NCBI RefSeq assembly: GCF_000179615.1
Contig: NZ_AEDD01000013.1
Coordinates: 1 to 64,000, forward strand
Length of the DNA: 64,000 nt
Direction: 5' to 3'
Source of the DNA: Paenibacillus curdlanolyticus YK9
Lineage (GTDB): Bacteria > Bacillota > Bacilli > Paenibacillales > Paenibacillaceae
Shown: positions 51,998 through 61,293 of the stretch, in pieces
Layout of the letters: every line of letters begins with the position of its first letter
Numbering within the stretch: position 1 is the stretch's first letter
Program-made: the position numbers and the translations under genes
Notes under the pieces: model-generated
Told to the model about the DNA's origin: nothing
What the model saw: the letters and a program-made list of their open reading frames with translations, nothing else
Databases searched by the model: none

Positions 51998-52705
51998 ATG
52001 GATATGACCATTCTGATCACAGATGACGAAATTGAAATCGCGGAGCTGCTTCAGCTTTTTTTGGAGAAAGAAGGCTATCAGGTTGTGGTGGCTTATAACG
52101 GTACCGAAGCTTGGGAACTGCTCCAGCATCGTACAATCGATCTTGCCATTCTCGATATCAACATGCCGCTGATGGACGGCTTTGCATTGCTCAAGCACAT
52201 TCGAACGATTCACACCTTTCCCGTGATTGTCATTTCCGCACGCAACAGCGACTATGACAAAATACTAGGTTTGGGGCTGGGAGCCGATGATTTCATTGCA
52301 AAACCATTTAACCCTCTCGAGGTTGTAGCACGTGTACAGGCACAGCTGCGGCGCGCGAACGAATTTAATAAACCAAGCGTTCCGGAGCAACCCGCGGATA
52401 CGACAACGTTGGGCCGCTTAGTGCTGGATCATTCATCATGCACCTTACTTCGAGGGGATGAGCCTATTCCTCTTACTGCTTTGGAATACCGATTGCTAAA
52501 AACATTCATGCTGTCTCCCGGCAAAATTTTCACGAAGCGGCACTTGTTTGAGCTGGTTTGGTCCGATCTGTACCTAGGAGACGACAATGCGATTATGGTG
52601 CAAATCTCGCGTCTGCGGGAGAAGATCGAGGAGCAGCCTAAGCAGCCGAGATATATTCAGACGGTCAGGGGACTCGGTTACAAATTTCAAGAAAAGGAGC
52701 ATTAG
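51998..52705 (+). CDS. OmpR-family response regulator
   Basis: A 235-residue regulator. The receiver has ILITDDEIEIAELL, phospho-Asp in LAILDINMPLMDG and Lys in DDFIAKPFN. The C-terminal winged helix has LTALEYRLLKTFMLSPGKIF and YIQTVRGLGYKFQ. The start ATG at 51998 has AAAGGA upstream. It is VanR-like in pattern. The kinase gene follows after one base, so they are co-translated. The divergent serine hydrolase 153 bases away is a likely target. Confidence 0.93.
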   Translation: MDMTILITDDEIEIAELLQLFLEKEGYQVVVAYNGTEAWELLQHRTIDLAILDINMPLMDGFALLKHIRTIHTFPVIVISARNSDYDKILGLGLGADDFIAKPFNPLEVVARVQAQLRRANEFNKPSVPEQPADTTTLGRLVLDHSSCTLLRGDEPIPLTALEYRLLKTFMLSPGKIFTKRHLFELVWSDLYLGDDNAIMVQISRLREKIEEQPKQPRYIQTVRGLGYKFQEKEH

Positions 52706-52706
52706 C

Positions 52707-54053
52707 TTGAAGCGCGAACGACGGCTATTTACCACCTTGACCAAATCCTACGTCCTATTCGGCATCACGATTATGATCTTATATTCGACGCTGGGCTTTC
52801 TAATCCGCGAGGGCTTGGATTTAGGCAGGAGCCATGAGATTACGGCCGGAACGCTGGTTCGCCCCGATTATGAGCATATTCCTTACGACAAAGTGGAAGG
52901 TGCCGGAGGCGCTATTCAAGTATTGGATGAACGTAAACACGTGGTTTATGCGAGAGGTGAATTTGACGGGACGATTACGGATCGTTATTCCTCAGAGGAG
53001 CTGCTTCATTTGCTCGAGGATGGGACCCCTCGCTCCTATAAAACAACATTGGCAGCCTTTCCAAGCGAGTCCGGCCAGACCTATTATCTTCTTGCGATGA
53101 TGCCTAAGAGTGGCAGCTATGTCCATCTCTATATCAATTTTTCCCTGCTGCTATCGTTTCTAGTAACCGTATATATGTTCAGCAGGTGGACTGCCAATCG
53201 GATTACAGGGCCCCTTGAGAAAATTGTGCATGGCATTCGGAGAATGCGAGACGGCAAATATCAAGAGCGCCTCTCTTACGAATCCAATTATGAATTCGCA
53301 CAGATCCAAGAGCATTTCAACCGAATGGCTGCAGCCTTAGAACATGCCGAGCGAGACAAGAAAGAGCTGGAATCTATTAAACAAAGAATGATGCTGGACT
53401 TGTCGCATGACCTGAAAACGCCGATCACCACCATCCAAGGATACGCCAAGGCGCTGCAGCTGGGGATGGCGAACAATCAGGAGCAGCAACAGCAATATTT
53501 GGACATTATTTATCGTAAATCCCAAACGGTTACCTTGCTCATTGAAGATATGTTTCAGCTAGCTGTACTGGAGAGCCCCGATTATCCCTTCGCATCAGTA
53601 TTGTGCGATCTCGCTGAGCTGCTGCGAAATCTGACGATTGAATTTTATGATATTTTCGAGAATAAGGGCTTTCTAATCGAAATCCACATCCCCGATACAC
53701 AGCTGCTAGTTCCCATGAACGACAAGCTGCTGTATCGTGCGCTTTCCAATCTGCTTGCCAACACCTTGCAGCATAATCCCGAAGGGACGCAAGTTTCGAT
53801 TCGATTGGAAGAAACAACGTATGCTGCGCGCATCCTGATCTGCGATAATGGCGTTGGCATCCCCGCAGAGCTGAAGGAGACATTGTTTCAACCCTTTGCG
53901 AGAGGAACCACGGTTCGAAGGTCCGGCGGCACAGGGCTTGGCTTAGCCATCGCTCACCGGACGGCGGAACTGCATAAGGGTACCTTGCGGTTATTGGACG
54001 ATGCAGCACAAACCGTTTTTGAAATGAACTTGCCAAAGCGCGTGAATGACTAA
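52707..54053 (+). CDS. Sensor histidine kinase paired with the OmpR-type regulator
   Basis: A 448-residue membrane kinase. The TTG start at 52707 (LKRERRLFTT) is chosen because AAGGAG is seven bases upstream and the frame before it overlaps the regulator gene. Domains: helix 1 (YVLFGITIMILYSTLGFLI), extracellular region of about 110 residues, helix 2 (INFSLLLSFLVTVYMF), HAMP (RITGPLEKIVHGIRRMRDGK), phospho-His in LDLSHDLKTPITTIQGYAK, and an ATPase domain with NLLANTLQHN, CDNGVGIP and GGTGLGLAIAHR. Confidence 0.93.
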   Translation: MKRERRLFTTLTKSYVLFGITIMILYSTLGFLIREGLDLGRSHEITAGTLVRPDYEHIPYDKVEGAGGAIQVLDERKHVVYARGEFDGTITDRYSSEELLHLLEDGTPRSYKTTLAAFPSESGQTYYLLAMMPKSGSYVHLYINFSLLLSFLVTVYMFSRWTANRITGPLEKIVHGIRRMRDGKYQERLSYESNYEFAQIQEHFNRMAAALEHAERDKKELESIKQRMMLDLSHDLKTPITTIQGYAKALQLGMANNQEQQQQYLDIIYRKSQTVTLLIEDMFQLAVLESPDYPFASVLCDLAELLRNLTIEFYDIFENKGFLIEIHIPDTQLLVPMNDKLLYRALSNLLANTLQHNPEGTQVSIRLEETTYAARILICDNGVGIPAELKETLFQPFARGTTVRRSGGTGLGLAIAHRTAELHKGTLRLLDDAAQTVFEMNLPKRVND

Positions 54054-54067
54054 TTGACATTGATGAA

Positions 54068-54103
54068 TAAAAAAACCCAAGCAGTTAAGCTGCTTGGGTT
54101 TTT
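54068..54103. terminator. Bidirectional terminator between the kinase and amylase genes
   Basis: Strong stem AAAACCCAAGCAG with CTGCTTGGGTTTT around a short loop, flanked by an A-run on one side and a T-run on the other, between two convergent genes. Confidence 0.93.
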
Positions 54104-54134
54104 CAAGTCATTCAAGTATGCCTCTCATCGCCTA

Positions 54135-57100
54135 CTATCTGCCAATTCGTGCAAACGGAACCGTCAAAAGATCAATATCTGCCCATTCCAGCGGCGAATT
54201 GGATTCCGATACGCCTGGCGTATTCGAGGTTGCTGGATCGTTAGGCAGCGTATCCATCGGCGAGAATTCGCCCTGATGCAGCATAACCCCGATGCCATTC
54301 GCCTCAATGTTCGGATTGCCGATCGCGCTCAACGGAATTTTCGCCTCATAGAACGTATCGCGATTCACATTATGGCCTAATGCAATAAAATCAACCAATG
54401 CGCTCGGCTTTGCCACATCATCAGCATCCTTCACGCCCCATAGCGTGCTGGACCCGTTCCCTGCCGCGAACTTCACTTCGATTCCGGCTTGCGTACCTGT
54501 CTTGTAGTTAATGCCGCCGTCATCAACAGGGAACACGCCGTTAATCGCTTTGGAGAGATATCCGCTATGATACATTTTCGAAGCGATGTTAAACTGGTAA
54601 TCCGGCAGGTTTGTGCCTCCCCAAATCGGCTTACCGCCGTTCTTCTTCCACATATCAATGGATGCGCCCGCGCCTGCGATCGTATCGATCGCGATCGTTT
54701 GCGGCAAATCCATGGAGCGGATTGGCGTTCCGCCCGATGAACCCGCATTCGCTGGGTCAATAATATCGGTAACATCCACATACTGCCATGCCAAATAGAG
54801 ATTCTGGTCATCCCATGCAGCCCATAGATGCGTCATATCCATCGGTGTCTCATGCATCGTCCAGTTGCTGCCGAGGGAACGCGGGTCGTCGCCAGCCATG
54901 TCTATCGCGATGAGCATATCGTTGGTCCATTGCCCGCCGTTCACGCCGTCAATAACCATCGGCGTAGATACGCGTTTGCCAAAGGTAGGGTTCGTCGAGT
55001 ATGGCAGCGTGCCGCCAGACTGAACGACCGGCTGCTTCGGCGTTACGACCGTGATGGCGTCGCTTGCTTCTGAGACATTACCAGCCAAATCATAAGCTTT
55101 GACCGTATAGCTGTAAGTCGTTTCCGGCGTAAGCCCGGTGTCTGTGAATGACACTGTAGCGGACGTCCCCTTCTTCACACCGTTTCTGTAAATCTCGTAC
55201 CCGGTTACGCCGACAGCATCCGTGGAAGCCGTCCAGTTCAAGGCCACCGAAGTTGGAGAAGGCGTGCCCGCTACGCCTGTAGGTTTCGTAGGCGCGATCG
55301 TATCCACGCCGTTATCCGCAGCAATGATGGCCGTTGCCGCTGCGCTGTACGCCGAGAGGTTGCCAGCAGCATCGAAAGCGCGAACCTGATACTGGTACGT
55401 TTTCCCCGCAACAACTGTACTGTCCGTATACGTCAGTACGTTCCCGACGGTGAATTTAACGGGAGCATCCGTACCCGAAGTGCGGAGGATTTCATATCCT
55501 ACCACTGCTAGGTTGTCGCTAGCTGCGCTCCAAGTCAGCGTTACGGACTTAGGCGTGCCCGTATTCACGACAACATTTACGCTTCCCGGCACGGTAGGCG
55601 CTGAAGTATCTCCAGGCGCGACCCCGAGATCCACTTTCCCAGGCGTATTGTTCGCGCCCGGCGTGTAGGTGTTGTTGCCTACATTGAAGAAGTAGTTTTT
55701 CGTTGCATTGTTGTCCCAAGTACCGCTGCCGTTATTGAAGCAAGCTTCCAGCCTTGTCGCGGTTCCGATATCGATCGTAATCTTGCTGTAGCCCGGGTTT
55801 GCCGGGTCATTCTCCATCTTCACGCCCGGGACCGCTGTCCACGTGCCCCCTTCAGGACGATAGTGGATGTTTACCGGATTAAATCCTTGCTTATAGTACA
55901 CCGTCACTTTATTGCCTACAGGCGGAAGGCCAGGCTTACCTGCCGTCACCGTGCCTGCAGCACCGTTCGCACCCGGAACGAACGTGTTGTCTCCTACAGT
56001 AAAGAAATAGTTTTTCGATGAATTGCTGTCCCAGCTGCCGCTGCCGTTATTAAAGCAAGCTTCCAGCCTTGTCGCGGTTCCGATATCGATCGTAATTTTA
56101 CTATAGCCGGGGTTGGCCGGATCGCTCTCCATCTTCACGCCTGGCGATGTCGTCCAAGCGCCACCTTCAGGACGATAGTGAATATACCCTGGATTGAACC
56201 CTTGCTTATAATAAACCGTTACTTTATTACCTTCAGGCGGAAGGCCAGGTTTGCCTGGCGTTACCGTACCAGCGGCGCCATTCGCGCCAGGCGTGTACGT
56301 GTTGTCCCCTTGATTGAAGAAATAGTTTTTCGTCGCATTGCTGTCCCAGCTTCCGCTGCCGTTATTGAACGCCGCTTCCACTCGGAGCGAAGTGTTAATG
56401 ACGAATTTGGCATATCCCGCAATTTCGGAATCGGCCATTTTGACGCCAGGCGATGTCGTCCACGTGCCGCCCTCCACGCGATAATGGATATAAGGCGTTG
56501 CAAAGCCTTTTTTGTAATAAATCGTTACGGCGCTATCCGTCGTTCCACCCTGCATTGTTGTTACACTCAGCTCGTTGCTAGCATCAGAGGATGCCCCCGA
56601 CGAGCTCTTCGCGATTACTTTATACAGGTATTGCGTTGCCTGCGTTAAACCAGTATCCGTATAGGTCGTGCCACTGGACGTTCCTACCTTCACTTGATTC
56701 CGATAGATGTCATAACCCGTGATTGGAACGCTATCCGTAGATGCTGTCCATGACAAGGCTACTGTCGTAGCGGTCTTGGTAGAAGCAGCCAAGTTAGCAG
56801 GAGTTGTCGGCTTCGTTATCTGTCCGCGCGGATCCGTATCACTCCATGTGCTGCCATCGAACCAGCCGGTTGCTGTCCGCGTGAAGCCCGCCAGGTTTTT
56901 AGTTGGAAGCTGTTTGTTCGAGCTGTCCTTGAAAATAAGTGTAGCTTTCTCTGCGGTGTCGAACGTGTAAACATACCAGTCGCCGCCAGCGCTCTCCATC
57001 GCAGGGGAGGAAGCCCACAGCGGCTCGGTTTGTTTCGGCAAGGTATCGTAGAAGTACAGTTGCGGCGCGCTCCAGTCAGCCGGTTTCTTGAAATAAACCT

Positions 57101-59168
57101 GCAGCTTGGCGTTCGGATCGGCTTTCGTGAACGTGTAAGACGTTTTGTTCGTGCCCTTGTCATTCTCAGCATACAAGCGCAGCGTGACCGTATCGTTAAA
57201 CGCCATATTGGCGCCGATAACGATGGAAGCGCCATTAACAAATGACGTTCCCGCGGCAGGGTCGCTGCCGTCGAGCGTATATTTGCCGCTCGCAGCGCCT
57301 GTCACCTGCAGCGTAATCGACTGCGTTTCCGTCTTGAACTTGCCGCCGGCTGGCGTTGCGCTAATTTGCGGCAAGCCGACGATCATGCCCTTCACGCTTT
57401 CAATCAGGATGAGTCCGTTCGTGCCTGCCGTGAATCTTGCTTTGCCGCCGGCTACGACGGTTTCCGCACCGGTATACGCATCACGAACCGCTTCACCGTC
57501 TTCGAAAATCCCCGCTACCGTTACATCGACGGTGCCAGATGCTCCTGCAGCGACGACTACTTTATCCAGCAGCCCATCCTTCTCGTACGTACGAGCGAAG
57601 GTGTATGGGCCATCCGCCAGCTTCTTATGCGCTCCTGCACCTACAGCAATATGATTGCTTCTGAATTTACCTAATTTCTGCCAATGGGACAAGACGTTTT
57701 GATTGATGCTGTTCCAATTCATGTCGGAACGCGTTCCCTGCTGCGGATCGGAACCGCCGTTACCGAGCGCTCTTGCCGTTTCATCCCCATAGAACGTCTG
57801 CACGCCGCCAGGCAGCAGCAGCATGGCCGTCCCTGCTTGGATCAGATTGCCGCGATCATACAGCGACGTATCATGCGAGGACAGGTAACTTAGCATGTTG
57901 TAGTTCGGCGCACTGCCGTTCAATTCCGTTGCATATCTGGAGAACAGCCCCTCCAAATCCGTCATCGATGATGTTTGGAAGGAGAAGTTGATGACCGAAT
58001 CAAATCCGTTGTCAAAATAGCTGCTTCTGCCGAGGCCGTGCCCGAATACTTCAGCCGTCATCCAGAAGTTGTCTTTCCACTGCGCACCCGGCTTGGTCGG
58101 GTTATTCTGTCTCCACTTCTGGAGCGCCGCGCTCGCCTCTACCTTCAGCTGTGCCCAACGGTTCGTTTCGATATGCTTAGCGGTATCCGCGCGGAAGCCG
58201 TCAATACCGAATTCCTCGACCCAAGAGGATAACCATTTCACCATGTAATCTTTAGGCGCGATGTTCAAATCTTTGCGGTACTGTTTCGCCGCCGGAACGA
58301 TCCAATTGTCAAAGCCCGTGCTCTCCGCTGCCCATTTGTTTTTCAACAATGGCGGCAGCGCCACGCCGCTCGTCGACTCCGTCTTGATGTCCGGCAGGAA
58401 GCCTACGCACATCGTCAGATCACCGCCGCCGCAGCTGTCATAGCCGGCGATGTTCGATGCGCGAATCCAGTCCTTGCCCCACCAGGAAGCCCAAGCTGTG
58501 GCATTTTGCGTATTCATGATTTCGTTGTGGGTATGAAAGTTCTGTCCCTTGCTCTTATCCGGTGTCCATGTTCCCGTTAATCCGCCCATGTCGCCGTAAT
58601 GGAAGTCGGACATATCCTTCAATGTTGGATAGGCTGTGTGATTCATGATCACGTCAAGAATAACGCGTATCCCTTTGGAATGGGCGAGATCGACGAACTC
58701 CCGCATTTCATCGATGGTCCCCATATTTTTATCCATTGCCGTAAAATCAAGCCCGTAGTAGCCATGGTAGCCGTAATGGGCGAAATCGCCGTCCTTACCG
58801 CCGACCCAGCCATGCATCTGCTCCCAAGGCGCTGAAATCCAGATCGCATTCGTGCCAAGCTCGGTAAAGTAACCTTCCTGCAGCTTCTTGGTCAAGCCTT
58901 TAATATCGCCGCCATGGAAGGTACCGATGTCAGTCCCCCATGCATCCTTGTTCGATCTGCCGTACGAATTGTCATTGCTCGTATTTCCATTGTTAAAGCG
59001 GTCCGTAAGCACGAAATACACATTGGCATTATCCCAACTGAACGGCTTATCCACCAATTCAGCTGCCTCAGCCCGCTGGGCTGGAATGAACGACATTGTG
59101 CCAATCGCGGAGAAGAATACGATTAAACTAAGCAAAGCATAAACTGAGCGTCTGAACTTATTAACCAT
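54135..59168 (-). CDS. Large secreted GH13 alpha-amylase with CBM26, CBM25 and FN3 modules
   Basis: Extracellular starch-degrading enzyme of 1677 residues. Order: signal peptide (1-36), GH13 barrel and C-domain (~37-595) with D328 in GIDGFRADTA, E373 in TAEVFGHG and D433 in LSSHDTS, a linking domain (~600-690), a CBM26-like starch-binding module (~690-775), an FN3 (~786-872), three CBM25 starch-binding modules (~879-960, 981-1066, 1087-1172) with the HYRPEGG and FNNGSGSWD signatures, two FN3 domains (~1190-1380) and a ~290-residue C-terminal DOMON/glucodextranase-type sugar-binding domain. No wall-anchor motif is visible. AGGAGG lies 12 bases before the ATG. Whether it releases maltose, oligosaccharides or cyclic products cannot be told. 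The upstream region has several cre-like sites. Confidence 0.93.
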   Translation of the reverse strand: MVNKFRRSVYALLSLIVFFSAIGTMSFIPAQRAEAAELVDKPFSWDNANVYFVLTDRFNNGNTSNDNSYGRSNKDAWGTDIGTFHGGDIKGLTKKLQEGYFTELGTNAIWISAPWEQMHGWVGGKDGDFAHYGYHGYYGLDFTAMDKNMGTIDEMREFVDLAHSKGIRVILDVIMNHTAYPTLKDMSDFHYGDMGGLTGTWTPDKSKGQNFHTHNEIMNTQNATAWASWWGKDWIRASNIAGYDSCGGGDLTMCVGFLPDIKTESTSGVALPPLLKNKWAAESTGFDNWIVPAAKQYRKDLNIAPKDYMVKWLSSWVEEFGIDGFRADTAKHIETNRWAQLKVEASAALQKWRQNNPTKPGAQWKDNFWMTAEVFGHGLGRSSYFDNGFDSVINFSFQTSSMTDLEGLFSRYATELNGSAPNYNMLSYLSSHDTSLYDRGNLIQAGTAMLLLPGGVQTFYGDETARALGNGGSDPQQGTRSDMNWNSINQNVLSHWQKLGKFRSNHIAVGAGAHKKLADGPYTFARTYEKDGLLDKVVVAAGASGTVDVTVAGIFEDGEAVRDAYTGAETVVAGGKARFTAGTNGLILIESVKGMIVGLPQISATPAGGKFKTETQSITLQVTGAASGKYTLDGSDPAAGTSFVNGASIVIGANMAFNDTVTLRLYAENDKGTNKTSYTFTKADPNAKLQVYFKKPADWSAPQLYFYDTLPKQTEPLWASSPAMESAGGDWYVYTFDTAEKATLIFKDSSNKQLPTKNLAGFTRTATGWFDGSTWSDTDPRGQITKPTTPANLAASTKTATTVALSWTASTDSVPITGYDIYRNQVKVGTSSGTTYTDTGLTQATQYLYKVIAKSSSGASSDASNELSVTTMQGGTTDSAVTIYYKKGFATPYIHYRVEGGTWTTSPGVKMADSEIAGYAKFVINTSLRVEAAFNNGSGSWDSNATKNYFFNQGDNTYTPGANGAAGTVTPGKPGLPPEGNKVTVYYKQGFNPGYIHYRPEGGAWTTSPGVKMESDPANPGYSKITIDIGTATRLEACFNNGSGSWDSNSSKNYFFTVGDNTFVPGANGAAGTVTAGKPGLPPVGNKVTVYYKQGFNPVNIHYRPEGGTWTAVPGVKMENDPANPGYSKITIDIGTATRLEACFNNGSGTWDNNATKNYFFNVGNNTYTPGANNTPGKVDLGVAPGDTSAPTVPGSVNVVVNTGTPKSVTLTWSAASDNLAVVGYEILRTSGTDAPVKFTVGNVLTYTDSTVVAGKTYQYQVRAFDAAGNLSAYSAAATAIIAADNGVDTIAPTKPTGVAGTPSPTSVALNWTASTDAVGVTGYEIYRNGVKKGTSATVSFTDTGLTPETTYSYTVKAYDLAGNVSEASDAITVVTPKQPVVQSGGTLPYSTNPTFGKRVSTPMVIDGVNGGQWTNDMLIAIDMAGDDPRSLGSNWTMHETPMDMTHLWAAWDDQNLYLAWQYVDVTDIIDPANAGSSGGTPIRSMDLPQTIAIDTIAGAGASIDMWKKNGGKPIWGGTNLPDYQFNIASKMYHSGYLSKAINGVFPVDDGGINYKTGTQAGIEVKFAAGNGSSTLWGVKDADDVAKPSALVDFIALGHNVNRDTFYEAKIPLSAIGNPNIEANGIGVMLHQGEFSPMDTLPNDPATSNTPGVSESNSPLEWADIDLLTVPFARIGR
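55653..56534 (-). repeat. Three tandem CBM25 coding units in the amylase gene
   Basis: Units of about 306-315 bases encode CBM25 modules. Long identical stretches occur at DNA level between units two and three, for example the codons for SKITIDIGTATRLEACFNNG are shared. The first unit is more diverged. This indicates recent internal duplication. Confidence 0.8.
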
Positions 59169-59269
59169 TTTGAATGAATTCCTCCTACTTCTTCATCGTA
59201 TTGCTTTGGACCCCATTGCATCCGAAGCGAAAGCTTGCAAACGTGTAAAACGCGCCTCCTTCCGATTTT

Positions 59270-59450
59270 CGATAACGCTTTCATCACAAACATCAGTTAT
59301 CTTATCAGCCCAACTTAAAGCGCTGTTAAACTTTGCAAATTTAATTTTCAGGTCAATATTTTCCACATTTTCGTTCAATATTGTCCCATGTTATTCCAAT
59401 CGGTTGAACTCTATAATAAAAGTTGGACTGTTAGGAAAGCGGTTTCCTAC
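59270..59450 (-). promoter_or_regulatory. Cluster of cre-like sites upstream of the amylase gene
   Basis: Three matches to TGWAANCGNTNWCA at 12 of 14 positions: CGATAACGCTTTCA (59270-59283), TTAAAGCGCTGTTA (59315-59328) and GGAAAGCGGTTTCC (59437-59450, fully palindromic). CcpA- or LacI-type repressors bind such sequences. They lie 100-280 bases before the amylase start, in the gap shared with the divergent response regulator. Confidence 0.55.
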
Positions 59451-59501
59451 TTGGCTGGATTGCAGGCTTGCAATTAGGGGTGGGGAAGCTGTACATGAAT
59501 G

Positions 59502-59515
59502 TGAAAACGTTTGCA
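59502..59515. promoter_or_regulatory. Strong cre-like site at the 5' end of the orphan response regulator
   Basis: TGAAAACGTTTGCA matches the catabolite-responsive consensus at 13 of 14 positions. If the regulator starts at the TTG at 59534 (AAAGGTGG eight bases upstream) this site lies in its leader; if the ATG at 59495 is used it lies inside the gene. Confidence 0.55.
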
Positions 59516-59533
59516 CAAAAGGTGGTGCGTTCA

Positions 59534-60229
59534 TTGCGCGAGAAAATAATCGTGATCGACGATAACCGTGAGGTGTGTCACCATGTTGCCCGTTATTTGA
59601 CCCGCCATGGATTTGAAGTCATATGTGAAACGTACAGCAATCCCGTTCTGTCCAACGTGTTTCATCAGCATAAGGCGGATCTGCTTCTGCTCGACCTCAA
59701 GCAGCCGCATTTGGCCGGAATCGAATTATGCGAGGAGCTTCGCAAGTCTACCGATACGCCTCTGCTTTTTATTAGCAGCCATCATGAGGATCAGCTCAAA
59801 ATCCAAGCGCTCACGTCCGGCGGGGATGATATTATAACGAGGCCGTTTAACCAGGACGTGCTGCTCGCCCGCATCCGGGCGCATATCCGAAGAAATAAGC
59901 GTGCATTTCCGACTCATCAGCAGCATCTGCTCGTCTTGCCCGATCTGGAGATTGATCTATTAAGCCAGCGCGTGCTCGTAAGCGGGAGCGAGGTGAGCCT
60001 CTCCTCCAAGGAATTCGGACTGCTTGCTGTTTTGGTGAAAAACCCGAATCGCATTTACTCCGTCGAATCGTTATACGAGCTCATCTGGACGGAGAGCCGC
60101 ATGAGCAGCTTGCAGACCGTGATGGTGCACATCTATAACCTGCGCCGCAAAATTGAAGCCGACCCGCATAAGCCGCGATACATTCACACGGTGAGAGGAG
60201 CCGGCTATAAGTTTCAATTTGAGCCATAA
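59534..60229 (+). CDS. OmpR-family response regulator without a partner kinase gene beside it
   Basis: A 231-residue regulator starting (M)REKIIVIDDNREV. The phospho-Asp is in LLLLDLKQPHLAG, but the conserved Lys of the receiver is Arg (DDIITRPFNQ), so phosphorylation signalling may be altered. The C-terminal winged helix has LSSKEFGLLAVLVKNPNRIY and YIHTVRGAGYKFQ. TTG 59534 is preferred over ATG 59495 because of AAAGGTGG eight bases upstream and because it gives the standard receiver N-terminus. It is divergent from the amylase and overlaps the convergent kinase gene by 16 bases at their 3' ends. Amylase control is possible but unproven. Confidence 0.88.
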   Translation: MREKIIVIDDNREVCHHVARYLTRHGFEVICETYSNPVLSNVFHQHKADLLLLDLKQPHLAGIELCEELRKSTDTPLLFISSHHEDQLKIQALTSGGDDIITRPFNQDVLLARIRAHIRRNKRAFPTHQQHLLVLPDLEIDLLSQRVLVSGSEVSLSSKEFGLLAVLVKNPNRIYSVESLYELIWTESRMSSLQTVMVHIYNLRRKIEADPHKPRYIHTVRGAGYKFQFEP

Positions 60230-61293
60230 CAAGCAGCAATCCAGCCTGACAGGCATGCTCCGCCCGCCGCATCGTTAGCTATGGAAAGCTCGCCTCCATG
60301 CCGTCTAACGATTTTCCTCGCGATCGTAAGCCCCAAGCCCGCTCCGCCTGTTGACCGGTTTCTGGATTGCTCGCCGCGGTACAACGGCTCGAACGCACGC
60401 TGCAGGTCCTCCGCCGAGAAGCCTGGACCCGCGTCCCGAATCGCAAAGGTGACGTTATCGCCATCCTTGCCGCATTGCACGCGAATCTGTCCATGCGCTG
60501 GCGTATGTCGGATCGCATTGTCCAACAGATTAGCTATCGCACGCTCCAGCAAATGCGCATCGCCAGCAACAGCAGCATCACCTTGGGCGAAATCCGTCAT
60601 GATGGACAGTTGCTTTTGACGCGCTAGCGGCAGCAAGCTGTCGATTGTTGTCTGCAGGATGACTTGGAGGTCAACCCTGCTGCAGGGCAGCTCCGCTTCC
60701 ACATACTCGATCTTCGTGAACGTGAACAAGTCCTCGACAAGCCGATCCAGCTGCACGGATTTTTCCTTGCAGACCGCAAGATACTTCTCCAGCTTTTCAG
60801 GCGAATTCGCGATTCCCTGTTCAATGCCGTCCAAATATCCCCGCAATGCGAATAACGGCGTCCGCAAATCATGCGCGACCGCCGCGATGACGAACCGCCG
60901 TTCCGCCTCAAGCTCCGCTTGCTTCTGATTGGACGCTTGCAGTCCCTTCACCATCACATGAAAGCTGTCTCGCACTTCGGCGATTTCTTTAATTCTGGAC
61001 AAGGGAAGCTGCTGCTCCCAAGCTCCTCCGGCGATTTCCCTTGCGGCCGCGCTCATTTGCTCAAGGGGCTGAAGCAGCCGCCTGCGCATGGCGCCTCCGA
61101 CGAGTACGAAAGCAAGCACCAATCCTGCAACGGCCGCACTTATGGGCACTATCAGACGCTCCCCCGGGGAACGCTGCTCTAGATTCAACGTACCGGTTAC
61201 CGTAAAGTGGGCCGCAACATAAAACAACCACGGAATCGTCAGAATCAGAAACAAGCTGAATAAGGTAAACGTACGAATGCGTACCGTTCTCAT
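60214..61293 (-). CDS. Sensor histidine kinase
   Basis: A 359-residue kinase with two membrane helices (FTLFSLFLILTIPWLFYVAA and IVPISAAVAGLVLAFVLVG), a very short extracellular loop between them (about 20 residues), HAMP, phospho-His in AAVAHDLRTPLFALRGYLDG, and an ATPase domain with NLLDNAIRHTP, RDAGPGF and GGAGLGLTIARKI. The small loop suggests it senses the membrane or a partner protein. Its start overlaps the stop of its regulator by four bases. Confidence 0.93.
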   Translation of the reverse strand: MRTVRIRTFTLFSLFLILTIPWLFYVAAHFTVTGTLNLEQRSPGERLIVPISAAVAGLVLAFVLVGGAMRRRLLQPLEQMSAAAREIAGGAWEQQLPLSRIKEIAEVRDSFHVMVKGLQASNQKQAELEAERRFVIAAVAHDLRTPLFALRGYLDGIEQGIANSPEKLEKYLAVCKEKSVQLDRLVEDLFTFTKIEYVEAELPCSRVDLQVILQTTIDSLLPLARQKQLSIMTDFAQGDAAVAGDAHLLERAIANLLDNAIRHTPAHGQIRVQCGKDGDNVTFAIRDAGPGFSAEDLQRAFEPLYRGEQSRNRSTGGAGLGLTIARKIVRRHGGELSIANDAAGGACLSGWIAACYGSN

